Shown here: piece by piece, positions 1 to 5,561 of the stretch
How the letters are laid out: every line of letters begins with the position of its first letter
Numbering within the stretch: the stretch's first letter is position 1
Source of the DNA: JACDBD01 sp050743385
GTDB lineage: Bacteria > Actinomycetota > Acidimicrobiia > IMCC26256 > JACDBD01
Length of the DNA stretch: 7,910 nucleotides
Direction of reading: 5' to 3'
NCBI GenBank assembly: GCA_050743385.1
Contig: JBOGFJ010000044.1
Span: forward strand, 1-7,910
Program-made: the position numbers and the translations under genes
The notes under the pieces: generated by a model
Databases searched by the model: none
Seen by the model: the letters and a program-made list of their open reading frames with translations, nothing else
What the model was told of the DNA's origin: nothing

Positions 1-2
1 TC

Positions 3-707
3 GCCGGCGTCTACACCGCTGACCCTCGCATCGTCCCCGAGGCCCGGCTCTTGCCGGCGCTGTCGTACGAGGAGATGCTCGACATGTCGGCGACCGGGGG
101 CAAGGTGCTCGCCCTGCGCTCGGTCGAGTTCGCGCGCAACCATGGTGTACCCGTCCACGTCCGCTCGAGCTTCACCTGGCAGCCTGGGACCTGGGTTCAG
201 GAGGAAGATGCGGCCATGGAGCAGGCGATCATCTCCGGCGTCACCCACGACACGTCGGAGGCGAAGGTCACGATCGAGCAGGTCCCCGACCGTCCCGGGG
301 TTGCGGCCACGATCTTTCGCGCGCTGGCCGACGAGCTCGTCAACGTCGACATGATCGTCCAGAACGTCTCCAGTGCGGGTCACACCGACGTGTCGTTCAC
401 CGTGCCGAACGAGGATCTGCCGCGGGCGCTCCAGGTGATGGAGAAGATGCGGGTGGAGGTCGTTGCCGCGGGCGTGACCCACGATCCGACCATCGGGCGG
501 GTGTCGCTCGTCGGGGCGGGGATGAAGTCGCACCCAGGCGTCGCCGCCCGGATGTTCGAGGTGCTCGCGGCCGAGGACGTGAACATCGAGATGATCAGCA
601 CGTCCGCCATCCGGATCTCGTGCGTCGTGCACGAAGACGACGTCGCCACCGCGGTACGGGCGCTGCATCGTGCCTTCGATCTCGACGACGCCGGCGAGGA
701 GGCATAG
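3..707 (+). CDS. lysC: Aspartate kinase, C-terminal part (5' end outside window)
   Basis: Aspartate kinase phosphorylates L-aspartate to 4-phospho-aspartate, the committed step toward lysine/diaminopimelate, threonine and methionine in the cytoplasm. The reading frame is open from base 3, so the gene is cut at its 5' end and 234 residues are visible. The first residues (GVYTADPR) are the end of the kinase domain, which in this family closes the nucleotide-binding region. SATGGKVL and the HVRSSF strand follow. Two ACT domains then fill roughly fragment residues 86-150 and 165-225, with the family hallmarks QNVSS, SLVGAGMKSHPGVAA and STSAIRIS. ACT pairs of this kind bind lysine and/or threonine for feedback inhibition. 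The stop lies 2 nt before the asd start, so the two genes form an operon. A likely internal start for a beta subunit is listed separately. The identification is secure; the effector specificity cannot be read from sequence. Confidence 0.96.
   Translation, partial: AGVYTADPRIVPEARLLPALSYEEMLDMSATGGKVLALRSVEFARNHGVPVHVRSSFTWQPGTWVQEEDAAMEQAIISGVTHDTSEAKVTIEQVPDRPGVAATIFRALADELVNVDMIVQNVSSAGHTDVSFTVPNEDLPRALQVMEKMRVEVVAAGVTHDPTIGRVSLVGAGMKSHPGVAARMFEVLAAEDVNIEMISTSAIRISCVVHEDDVATAVRALHRAFDLDDAGEEA
199..204 (+). promoter_or_regulatory. Internal Shine-Dalgarno sequence for the lysC beta-subunit start
   Basis: AGGAGG, a full match to the anti-Shine-Dalgarno core, lies inside the lysC coding sequence 11 nt before an in-frame ATG at 216. 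The spacing is slightly long but workable. An out-of-frame ATG at 208 lies between them and could compete. The position matches the known internal start of aspartate kinase genes in other Gram-positive bacteria. Confidence 0.5.
216..707 (+). CDS. Putative in-frame aspartate kinase beta subunit (internal start within lysC)
   Basis: An ATG at 216 lies in the lysC frame and would give a 163-residue protein carrying both ACT domains without the kinase domain. It begins MEQAIISGV. In Corynebacterium glutamicum and Bacillus subtilis the same gene is known to make a second, shorter beta polypeptide from an internal start. The Corynebacterium start maps, from memory, to this same position ((M/V)EEAVLTGV), just before the first ACT domain. 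The sequence here adds a strong AGGAGG 11 nt upstream of the ATG, falling in the linker between catalytic and regulatory parts. The expected assembly is an alpha2beta2 enzyme with the regulatory sites at the alpha-beta interface. The internal translation event itself is inferred. The AGGAGG could also simply encode the glutamates of the linker. Confidence 0.6.
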   Translation: MEQAIISGVTHDTSEAKVTIEQVPDRPGVAATIFRALADELVNVDMIVQNVSSAGHTDVSFTVPNEDLPRALQVMEKMRVEVVAAGVTHDPTIGRVSLVGAGMKSHPGVAARMFEVLAAEDVNIEMISTSAIRISCVVHEDDVATAVRALHRAFDLDDAGEEA

Positions 708-709
708 AC

Positions 710-1750
710 ATGCCGCAAATCGGTGTGGTCGGCGCCACCGGCCTCGTCGGAGCCGAGATGCTCCGTGTTCTCGAGGAGCGCGCGTTCCCGGTCGACGAGC
801 TGCGCGTGTTCGCGTCGCCGCGCTCCGAGGGGCGCAAGCTCGCGTTCGCCGGCGGCGACGTCACGTGTCAGGTGCTGCGCGACGGCTGCTTCGACGGTCT
901 CGACCTCGTGATCGTCGACGTCGACGACCCCCTCGCGCTCGAATGGGCTCCCGTCGCCGCCGCCGCCGGCGCCAAGGTCGTCGACAACTCGGCCGCGTTC
1001 CGCATGGAGCCCGACGTGCCTCTGGTGGTGGCCGAGATCAATCCCGAGGATCTCCGGTCGATGCCTCGCGGCATCGCCTCCTGCCCCAACTGCACGACGA
1101 TGGTGCTCGTCACCGGGTTGGCGCCGCTCCACCGCGCCGCCGGCATCGAGCGGATGGTCGTGTCTACGTACCAGTCGGTGTCGGGTGCCGGCGTCGCCGG
1201 GCTCCGCGAGCTCGACGAGCAGTGGACCAAGGGCGCGGGCCAGTCGGAGCGGTTGCGGCGGGCGGGCGCGCTCCCCGGCACACTCGAGGCGGGCGACGTG
1301 TGGGACCGGCCGATCGCCGGCAACGTCATCCCGCACGCGGGCTCGCTGCGTGACAGCGGGCTCACGTCGGAGGAGTGGAAGCTGATTCGCGAGAGCCGCA
1401 AGATCCTCCACTCCCCCGATCTCGCGGTCACCGTCACCTGCGTGCGCGTCCCCGTGTACGTGGGCCACGCCATGACCGCCAATGTGCGCTTCCGCCGGGC
1501 GGTCTCGTCGGAGGAAGCCGTCGCCCTGCTCTCCGATGCCCCGGGTGTGCGCCTCGTCGACGAAGGCGCCGGTCACCCCACGCCGCTGGAGTCGGCCGGG
1601 ATCGACCCGGTGCTGGTCGGGCGGGTGAGAGAAGACCCCTCCGAGCCCGGCAGCCTCGACCTCTGGGTCACCGGCGACAACCTGCGTAAGGGCGCCGCGC
1701 TCAATGCCGTGCAGATGCTGGAGTTGCTGGTCAGCGGACAATCCGTTTGA
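710..1750 (+). CDS. asd: Aspartate-semialdehyde dehydrogenase
   Basis: This enzyme reduces 4-phospho-aspartate to aspartate 4-semialdehyde with NADPH, step two of the aspartate family pathway, using the product of the upstream lysC. The protein has 346 residues, normal for the family. The N-terminal dinucleotide-binding motif is GATGLVG (8-14). The catalytic cysteine is C128 in PNCTT, the catalytic histidine H253 in PVYVGHA, with substrate-binding arginine candidates R227 and R246. The C-terminal DNLRKGAALNAVQ (323-335) is typical. The ATG at 710 is chosen because GAGGAGG at 696-702 is well placed and the protein then starts directly at the first Rossmann strand; the longer frame upstream overlaps lysC. 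Two oddities are an extra cysteine three residues before the catalytic one (C125, giving CPNC), and DVDD (70-73) where Gram-positive enzymes usually have a Ser-Ala-Gly loop. The identification is secure. Confidence 0.96.
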   Translation: MPQIGVVGATGLVGAEMLRVLEERAFPVDELRVFASPRSEGRKLAFAGGDVTCQVLRDGCFDGLDLVIVDVDDPLALEWAPVAAAAGAKVVDNSAAFRMEPDVPLVVAEINPEDLRSMPRGIASCPNCTTMVLVTGLAPLHRAAGIERMVVSTYQSVSGAGVAGLRELDEQWTKGAGQSERLRRAGALPGTLEAGDVWDRPIAGNVIPHAGSLRDSGLTSEEWKLIRESRKILHSPDLAVTVTCVRVPVYVGHAMTANVRFRRAVSSEEAVALLSDAPGVRLVDEGAGHPTPLESAGIDPVLVGRVREDPSEPGSLDLWVTGDNLRKGAALNAVQMLELLVSGQSV

Positions 1751-1780
1751 ACCGCCAAACCGCCTAACGGTGAGGGCGGT
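1751..1780 (+). other. Weak hairpin between asd and the GGDEF gene
   Basis: Two copies of ACCGCC (1751-1756 and 1759-1764) can each pair with GGCGGT at 1775-1780. The closer pairing gives a 6-bp stem and a 10-nt loop. There is no T-run after it, so it is not a classical intrinsic terminator. It could attenuate read-through from the lysC-asd operon or be chance in GC-rich DNA. The rest of the 49-nt gap shows no convincing promoter. Confidence 0.25.
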
Positions 1781-1799
1781 ACCGGCCGATGACCAATCG

Positions 1800-2828
1800 A
1801 TGCAGCAGCTTTCTCTCGACGCGCTGCTCGTCGGCCGCCCCGGCGACGACGAGGCCACCAGGGGAGCGCGCGTCGGCGGTGCGATGTACATCGGGGCCGC
1901 GCTCGTCGTCCTGCTCACCCTGCCGCTCCTCCGCGACGGCATCGATCGGGGCCCGATCGTGGTGGTCGCGATCGTGGCGATCGCCTTCGGGCTCCTGATC
2001 CCGTCTCTCCCGTGGACCCGTTGGGGTGCGGGCCATCTGATCTGGTTACCCGTGCTCGGCTACGTGATCCTGGCCTTCATGGGGCTCATCGTGCCGGGCG
2101 CGGTGGCCGCCTACATGTCGCTCTACTTCCTCACGTTCGTCTACGTCGGGCTCGTGGGCCGGCCGGGCTTCCCGCTGCTGTTCCTGCCGCTGGCGGTGGT
2201 GTCGTACGTCGTCGGGAACGTCCACAACCTCACCGGGACCTGGGTGCGGGTCGCGATCTCGGCGCCCATCTGGGTGCTCGTCGGCGAGCTGCTGGCGCGG
2301 GCGCTCGCCTACCGCACCTCGGAGCTCGAGCGGGTCGCCGACACCGATCCATTGACGCTGCTGGAGAACCGCCGCCGGTACGACCGCGCGTTGGCAACCA
2401 TGGAGCCGGGGGACGCGGTCGTCCTGCTCGACCTCGATCACTTCAAGGAAGTCAACGACCGTCACGGGCATCAGGCCGGCGACGAGGCGTTGTGTCGCCT
2501 TGCCGAGGCGATGCGCTCCGTGACCCGCAGCATCGACTGCGTTGCCCGCTACGGCGGCGAGGAGTTCGCGATGGTCCTCGCCCGTGCCGGGGTACGCGGC
2601 GCCCAGGATGTGCTCACACGGCTCCGGCGGGAGTGGCGACCCGACGAGATCGCGACGTTCTCCGCCGGCATCGCGGTTCACCGGGTCAACGAGGAGCCCA
2701 GTGCCACCCTCGCCCGCGCCGACGGCGCCCTGTACGGGGCCAAGGCGAACGGTCGCGATCGCATCGAGATCGCTCGGAGCGAGATCCTCCCGCCCCACCT
2801 CGACCGGCGCGACCAAACCGCCGTCTGA
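1800..2828 (+). CDS. Membrane-bound GGDEF diguanylate cyclase
   Basis: The protein is predicted to make the second messenger cyclic di-GMP from two GTP. It has 342 residues. A short polar N-terminus is followed by about six hydrophobic membrane segments (roughly 25-45, 52-70, 79-98, 101-119, 123-140 and 149-168), then a linker helix and a GGDEF domain from about 178 to 325. The domain keeps the metal and substrate motif DLDHFKEVND (211-220), the active-site signature GGEEF (252-256) and AKANGRDR near the end. It also keeps an RxxD inhibitory-site motif (R243-D246) five residues before GGEEF, so it looks catalytically active with product inhibition. No sensory family is recognised in the membrane part, and no EAL domain is present. 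The start is uncertain: ATG 1800 has no clear ribosome-binding site, and an in-frame GTG at 1770 is an alternative. The membrane location is inferred from hydrophobicity. Confidence 0.9.
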   Translation: MQQLSLDALLVGRPGDDEATRGARVGGAMYIGAALVVLLTLPLLRDGIDRGPIVVVAIVAIAFGLLIPSLPWTRWGAGHLIWLPVLGYVILAFMGLIVPGAVAAYMSLYFLTFVYVGLVGRPGFPLLFLPLAVVSYVVGNVHNLTGTWVRVAISAPIWVLVGELLARALAYRTSELERVADTDPLTLLENRRRYDRALATMEPGDAVVLLDLDHFKEVNDRHGHQAGDEALCRLAEAMRSVTRSIDCVARYGGEEFAMVLARAGVRGAQDVLTRLRREWRPDEIATFSAGIAVHRVNEEPSATLARADGALYGAKANGRDRIEIARSEILPPHLDRRDQTAV

Positions 2829-2857
2829 AGGCTGCCGCCGGAATACCGCGCACTGTG

Positions 2858-2887
2858 CTGACGTTCTACATCGTGACACGATATAGA
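2858..2887 (+). promoter_or_regulatory. Candidate promoter of the rhodanese-like gene
   Basis: CTGACG (2858-2863) and TATAGA (2882-2887), 18 bp apart, each match the sigma-70-type -35 and -10 consensus at four of six positions. This AT-rich patch stands out from the surrounding GC-rich DNA. A start site some 7 nt past the -10 would leave a very short or absent leader before ATG 2899. In that case the AAGGG at 2887-2891 would not act as ribosome-binding site. The call rests on sequence resemblance only. Confidence 0.4.
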
Positions 2888-2888
2888 A
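2864..2888. promoter_or_regulatory. 25-bp near-perfect inverted repeat, candidate operator
   Basis: The two 12-bp arms match at 11 of 12 positions around a single central A (2876); the only mismatch pairs 2869 with 2883. The inner 13 bp, ATCGTGACACGAT, is perfect apart from the unpaired centre. With a one-base centre it cannot form a good RNA hairpin, so binding by a dimeric transcription factor is the likely role. It fills the spacer and -10 of the candidate promoter, which fits repression of the gene at 2899. No regulator gene is visible in the window, so the binding protein is unknown. Confidence 0.65.
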
Positions 2889-2898
2889 GGGCAGCGAG

Positions 2899-3234
2899 AT
2901 GAGCTTCTTCGGACACGACCCGGTCCCGACCGTACGCCCAGACGAAGCGCACCGTCTCAGCGACGAGGGCGCCCTCCTGGTCGACCTCGGTGAGCCCCGC
3001 GACTGGTTTCGCGGCCGCCTGCCGCATGCCCGGCTCATCGAGCCGGAGAACCTCGACCTCGACATGCGAGACCTGCCGCGTGACCGCGTTCTCGTGATCG
3101 CGGGCCGCGATCCCGAACGCACCGCGGCCGCGACCGCCGCCCTGCGCGAATGTGGCCTCGACGCTCGCCAGCTCGCCGGCGGCCCCGCGGCTTGGCGCCG
3201 AGCGGGGTACCCGCTGATCGCCGCACCGCGCTGA
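2899..3234 (+). CDS. Rhodanese-like domain protein lacking the catalytic cysteine
   Basis: A single small rhodanese-fold domain of 111 residues, the normal size for stand-alone members. It has the opening strand LLVDLGEPRDWFRGRLPHA (about 26-44), corresponding to the family's VDVRE...GHIPGA, and the closing GGPAAWRRAGYPL (94-106). The active loop should read CxxGxR(S/T) with a persulfide-forming cysteine. Here it reads GRDPERT (69-75) with Gly69 at the cysteine position, and the only cysteine (C85) is elsewhere. Sulfurtransferase activity is therefore unlikely, and a binding or regulatory role is possible, as for other catalytically dead members. The start ATG has AAGGG at 2887-2891, 7 nt upstream. 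The gene has its own candidate promoter and operator, which suggests it is regulated separately from the GGDEF gene. The fold assignment is good; the function is unknown. Confidence 0.82.
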   Translation: MSFFGHDPVPTVRPDEAHRLSDEGALLVDLGEPRDWFRGRLPHARLIEPENLDLDMRDLPRDRVLVIAGRDPERTAAATAALRECGLDARQLAGGPAAWRRAGYPLIAAPR

Positions 3235-3262
3235 GCGCGCTCTCAGCCGGGGTCAGTCCCGG
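3230..3262 (+). terminator. Possible hairpin terminator without T-run after the rhodanese gene
   Basis: GCTGAG (3230-3235) pairs with CTCAGC (3242-3247) across a 6-nt loop; the arm contains the stop codon of the rhodanese gene. A second, overlapping stem follows: CCGGG (3247-3251) with CCCGG (3258-3262). Neither is followed by thymines. U-less hairpin terminators have been proposed in actinobacteria, but in DNA this rich in GC short stems arise easily, so this is weak. Confidence 0.3.
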
Positions 3263-3460
3263 AGGATCCGGAACAGGCGGGCGAGATCTGCCACACCGCT
3301 GCTCACATTGGCGGTAGCGACGCCAGCGGCCGGGTCCGGGTGGGTACAGCAACGCTCACGAGAGGGACCTCACGCATGTAGCAGCGCCTTGAATGAAGTG
3401 TGGGCGGGCACCGTCTGCAACCCGGCCGGTCCGGCCGGCACGTCGAGAGGAAACAGCGTC
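3235..3460 (+). other. Non-coding gap and leader before the DksA/TraR-like gene
   Basis: No gene is supported in these 226 nt. The frame of the downstream gene stays open back to about 3308, but that extension shows no family resemblance and has no ribosome-binding site. The gap holds the weak hairpins after the rhodanese stop, a GC-rich quasi-palindrome at 3422-3438 and a GAGAGG ribosome-binding site at 3445-3450. I see no convincing -35/-10 pair. Confidence 0.5.
3422..3438. repeat. 17-bp GC quasi-palindrome in the leader of the DksA/TraR-like gene
   Basis: CCGGCCGG occurs twice (3422-3429 and 3431-3438) around a single T. Each copy is self-complementary, so the whole reads as both a direct and an inverted repeat. 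It ends 22 nt before the start codon and 6 nt before the ribosome-binding site. It could be a regulator site or a leader structure, or just GC-rich sequence. Confidence 0.35.
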
Positions 3461-3892
3461 ATGACGACCATCGCGAACGAAGCGCGCCGCGACCAGCCTC
3501 GCTCGGGCATTGCCATTCCCTCGGGGACGTTCGTCCGTCTCCGCGCCGCGCTCGAGGAGCAGCGGAGGGCGTTGCTGCAGCGGGCGGCGGAGTTCGGCGA
3601 CGACATCGAGGACCTCCAGCGGACGACGGCTACCCACGGCCAGGGCGAGAGTGAGCACGCCAACCGGGACGTCGAACGCGGGGTGACCGTCGCGCTCGAG
3701 GCGAACGCGCGCGCCGCTCTGGAAGACGTCGCGTTCGCCTTGGCGAGACTGGACGAGGGCAGTTACGGCACCTGCACGGCCTGCGGTTCTCCCATCGGGG
3801 TGGAGCGACTCCTGGCCGTACCCCAGACCCCGTACTGCGTGGCCTGCCAGCAGCGCCGCGAGGGCGAAGACGGACGTTCCGCAGTTCTCTAG
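3461..3892 (+). CDS. DksA/TraR-family C4 zinc-finger protein
   Basis: A small protein of 143 residues resembling the DksA/TraR family, whose members insert a coiled coil into the secondary channel of RNA polymerase and alter promoter kinetics, in some bacteria together with ppGpp. Two helices likely to form the coiled coil span about 22-55 and 70-98. The tip between them is acidic and polar (GESEHANRDVE), though the exact DxxDxA of E. coli DksA is not present. The C-terminal zinc finger has all four cysteines (C105, C108, C126, C129) in the family pattern, with GSPIGVERLLAVPQTPYCVACQ between and after. ATG 3461 is chosen because GAGAGG (3445-3450) precedes it by 10 nt and the family domain starts soon after. 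The polymerase role is inferred from family. It lies 31 nt before the thiamine-diphosphate enzyme gene and may share its transcript. Confidence 0.88.
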   Translation: MTTIANEARRDQPRSGIAIPSGTFVRLRAALEEQRRALLQRAAEFGDDIEDLQRTTATHGQGESEHANRDVERGVTVALEANARAALEDVAFALARLDEGSYGTCTACGSPIGVERLLAVPQTPYCVACQQRREGEDGRSAVL

Positions 3893-3912
3893 GGTGATGC
3901 TCCCCGAACCCT

Positions 3913-3917
3913 GAGGT
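3913..3917 (+). promoter_or_regulatory. Shine-Dalgarno sequence fixing the GTG start at 3924
   Basis: GAGGT lies 6 nt upstream of the GTG at 3924. The protein then begins directly with the first conserved helix of the family (ASDVLVSCLEAEGV), so this non-ATG start is favoured over any later ATG. Confidence 0.6.
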
Positions 3918-3923
3918 CTGCTC

Positions 3924-5561
3924 GTGCCCCGAGCTTCCGATGTCCTGGTCAGCTGCCTCGAGGCCGAGGGCGTCAGTCGGGTCTTCGGCATCCCGGGGGA
4001 GGAGACACTCGACCTCAACGAGTCGATGGCGCATTCGTCGATCGAGTTCGTGCCCGTCCGCCACGAGCAGGGCGGCGCGCTCATGGCCGACGTCTACGGA
4101 AGGCTGACGGGCCGGGCGGGCGTGTGCTTCGGCACCCTCGGCCCCGGCGCCACCAACCTCGTCACCGGCGTCGCCGACGCGTTCCTGGACCGGGCGCCGC
4201 TGGTGGCGCTGACCGGCCAGAGCAGCCTCGAGCGCATGCACAAGGAGTCGCACCAGTACCTGGACGTGCTCGAGCTGATGCGACCGATCACGAAGTGGAA
4301 TGCCCGGGTATCGGACCCGGGGATCATTCCGGAGGTGGTCAGGAAGGCCTTCAAGGTCGCCGAGGCGGAGAAGCCGGGCTCGACGCACCTCGAGCTCCCC
4401 GAGGACGTGATGGCCGCGCCGTTGGAGGCCGAGCCGCTCCCGCACACGCCGTCGGCTCGCCCGGAACCCGCCGCCGGCGAGCTCGACCGGGCCGCCCGGC
4501 TGATCTGTGACGCGCACGGTCCGGTGGTGCTGGCCGGTAACGGCGTCGTGCGTGGCGGCGCGACCGCCAGCTTGCGTCGCTTCGCCCACGAGACCGGGAT
4601 GAGCGTGGCCGAGACGTTCATGGGCAAGGGCCTGCTCGCCGCCGACGACCCGCATGCGCTCGGTGCGGTCGGCCTCCAGGCCCGCGACTACGCGATGGCG
4701 GGGTTCGGGGAGGCCGACGTGGTCGTGACGGTCGGCTACGACATCGTCGAGCACGCTCCCGAGTACTGGAACCCCGACCGCGACAAGCGGATCGTCTGCA
4801 TCGACTCACTGCCGGCCGAGATCGACGAGCACTTCATCCCCGAGGTCGAGCTGGTGGGCGATCCCATCGCCGTGCTCGATCGGCTCGCGGCCGCGTGCGG
4901 CCGCCTGCCGCACACGGGGGGCTCGCAGAAGCTTCGACACCTCGTCGCGAGCCGGCTCGCGGCCGCCGGCGACGACGCCACGTTCCCGATGTCGCCGCCG
5001 CGCATCCTGGTGGAGCTCCGCCGCGCCCTCGCGCGCGACGCCGTGCTGGTGTCGGACGTCGGGCTCCACAAGCTCTGGATCGGGCGCATGTACCCGGCGT
5101 ACGAGCCGAACACGGTGCTCATCGCGAACGGCCTCGCGGGCATGGGCTTCGCGGTGCCGGCCGCGATCGCCGCCAAGCTCGTGCATCGCCACCGGCGAAT
5201 CGTCGCCGTGAGCGGCGACGGCGGCTTCCTCATGAACGCCCAGGAGCTCGAGACCGCCACGCGGGTGGGCACGCCGTTCGTGAACGTCGTGTGGGAGAAC
5301 GCCCAGTTCGGGTCGATCTCCTGGAAGCAGGACCGTCGCTTCGGGCGTCACTTCGGCACCGATTTCACCAACCCCGACTTCGTGGGCCTGGCGGCGTCGT
5401 TCGGTTTGCCGGCTTGGCGTGTCACCTCGGCCGCCGACTTCGCTGAACGGCTCCGGCACGCGTTGACGCTCGACGCGCCGTCGCTCATCGTCGTGCCGGT
5501 CGACTACTCGCTCGACATCACCATCACCGAGGAACTGGGAGAGGAGACGACACCCACATGA
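3924..5561 (+). CDS. Acetolactate synthase large subunit-like thiamine-diphosphate enzyme (candidate 2-oxoglutarate decarboxylase)
   Basis: A 545-residue enzyme with the three-domain layout of acetolactate synthases: pyrimidine-binding domain (about 1-165), central domain (about 185-320) and diphosphate-binding domain (about 355-530). The activating glutamate is E48 in RHEQGG, followed by LGPGATNL (72-79). The metal-diphosphate motif starts at GDG (431-433, D432) and ends at N459. The sequence resembles the AlsS-like, non-biosynthetic branch: GYDIVEHAPEYWN in the central domain, and no small regulatory subunit gene beside it. Family members decarboxylate 2-oxo acids. The cyanobacterial protein that decarboxylates 2-oxoglutarate to succinic semialdehyde was long annotated as acetolactate synthase and pairs with a succinate-semialdehyde dehydrogenase gene, as here. 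I infer this function from context; pyruvate-to-acetolactate remains possible. The start is GTG with GAGGT 6 nt upstream. The stop overlaps the next start (ATGA). Confidence 0.9.
   Translation: MPRASDVLVSCLEAEGVSRVFGIPGEETLDLNESMAHSSIEFVPVRHEQGGALMADVYGRLTGRAGVCFGTLGPGATNLVTGVADAFLDRAPLVALTGQSSLERMHKESHQYLDVLELMRPITKWNARVSDPGIIPEVVRKAFKVAEAEKPGSTHLELPEDVMAAPLEAEPLPHTPSARPEPAAGELDRAARLICDAHGPVVLAGNGVVRGGATASLRRFAHETGMSVAETFMGKGLLAADDPHALGAVGLQARDYAMAGFGEADVVVTVGYDIVEHAPEYWNPDRDKRIVCIDSLPAEIDEHFIPEVELVGDPIAVLDRLAAACGRLPHTGGSQKLRHLVASRLAAAGDDATFPMSPPRILVELRRALARDAVLVSDVGLHKLWIGRMYPAYEPNTVLIANGLAGMGFAVPAAIAAKLVHRHRRIVAVSGDGGFLMNAQELETATRVGTPFVNVVWENAQFGSISWKQDRRFGRHFGTDFTNPDFVGLAASFGLPAWRVTSAADFAERLRHALTLDAPSLIVVPVDYSLDITITEELGEETTPT

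Noticed and set aside
620..709. Upstream extension of asd overlapping lysC
   Set aside because: The added residues are an arginine-rich shadow of lysC. ATG 710 has a strong ribosome-binding site and starts at the Rossmann fold.
380..1942. 520-codon open frame on the minus strand across lysC and asd
   Set aside because: It is antisense to two clear enzyme genes, is rich in Arg/His/Gly/Ala with no recognisable domain, and is typical of GC-rich antisense frames kept open by third-position GC.
2046..3122. 358-codon open frame on the minus strand across the GGDEF and rhodanese genes
   Set aside because: It shadows two recognised genes, spans their promoter region, and has low-complexity charged composition without motifs.
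3308..3460. N-terminal extension of the DksA/TraR-like gene to a TTG at 3308
   Set aside because: The extension has no family resemblance or ribosome-binding site, while ATG 3461 has GAGAGG upstream and yields a normal-length protein.
3891..3912. AGGGT...ACCCT hairpin between the DksA/TraR-like gene and the thiamine-diphosphate enzyme gene
   Set aside because: It has only five pairs, a 12-nt loop and no T-run; chance is likely in GC-rich DNA.
3630..4754. 374-codon open frame on the minus strand opposite the thiamine-diphosphate enzyme
   Set aside because: It has arginine/histidine/glycine-rich antisense composition, and the plus-strand frame contains every family motif.
4887..4904. Two copies of GCGGCCGC separated by 2 nt
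   Set aside because: They lie inside coding sequence, in an Ala/Arg-rich linker between domains, and are explained by codon bias.
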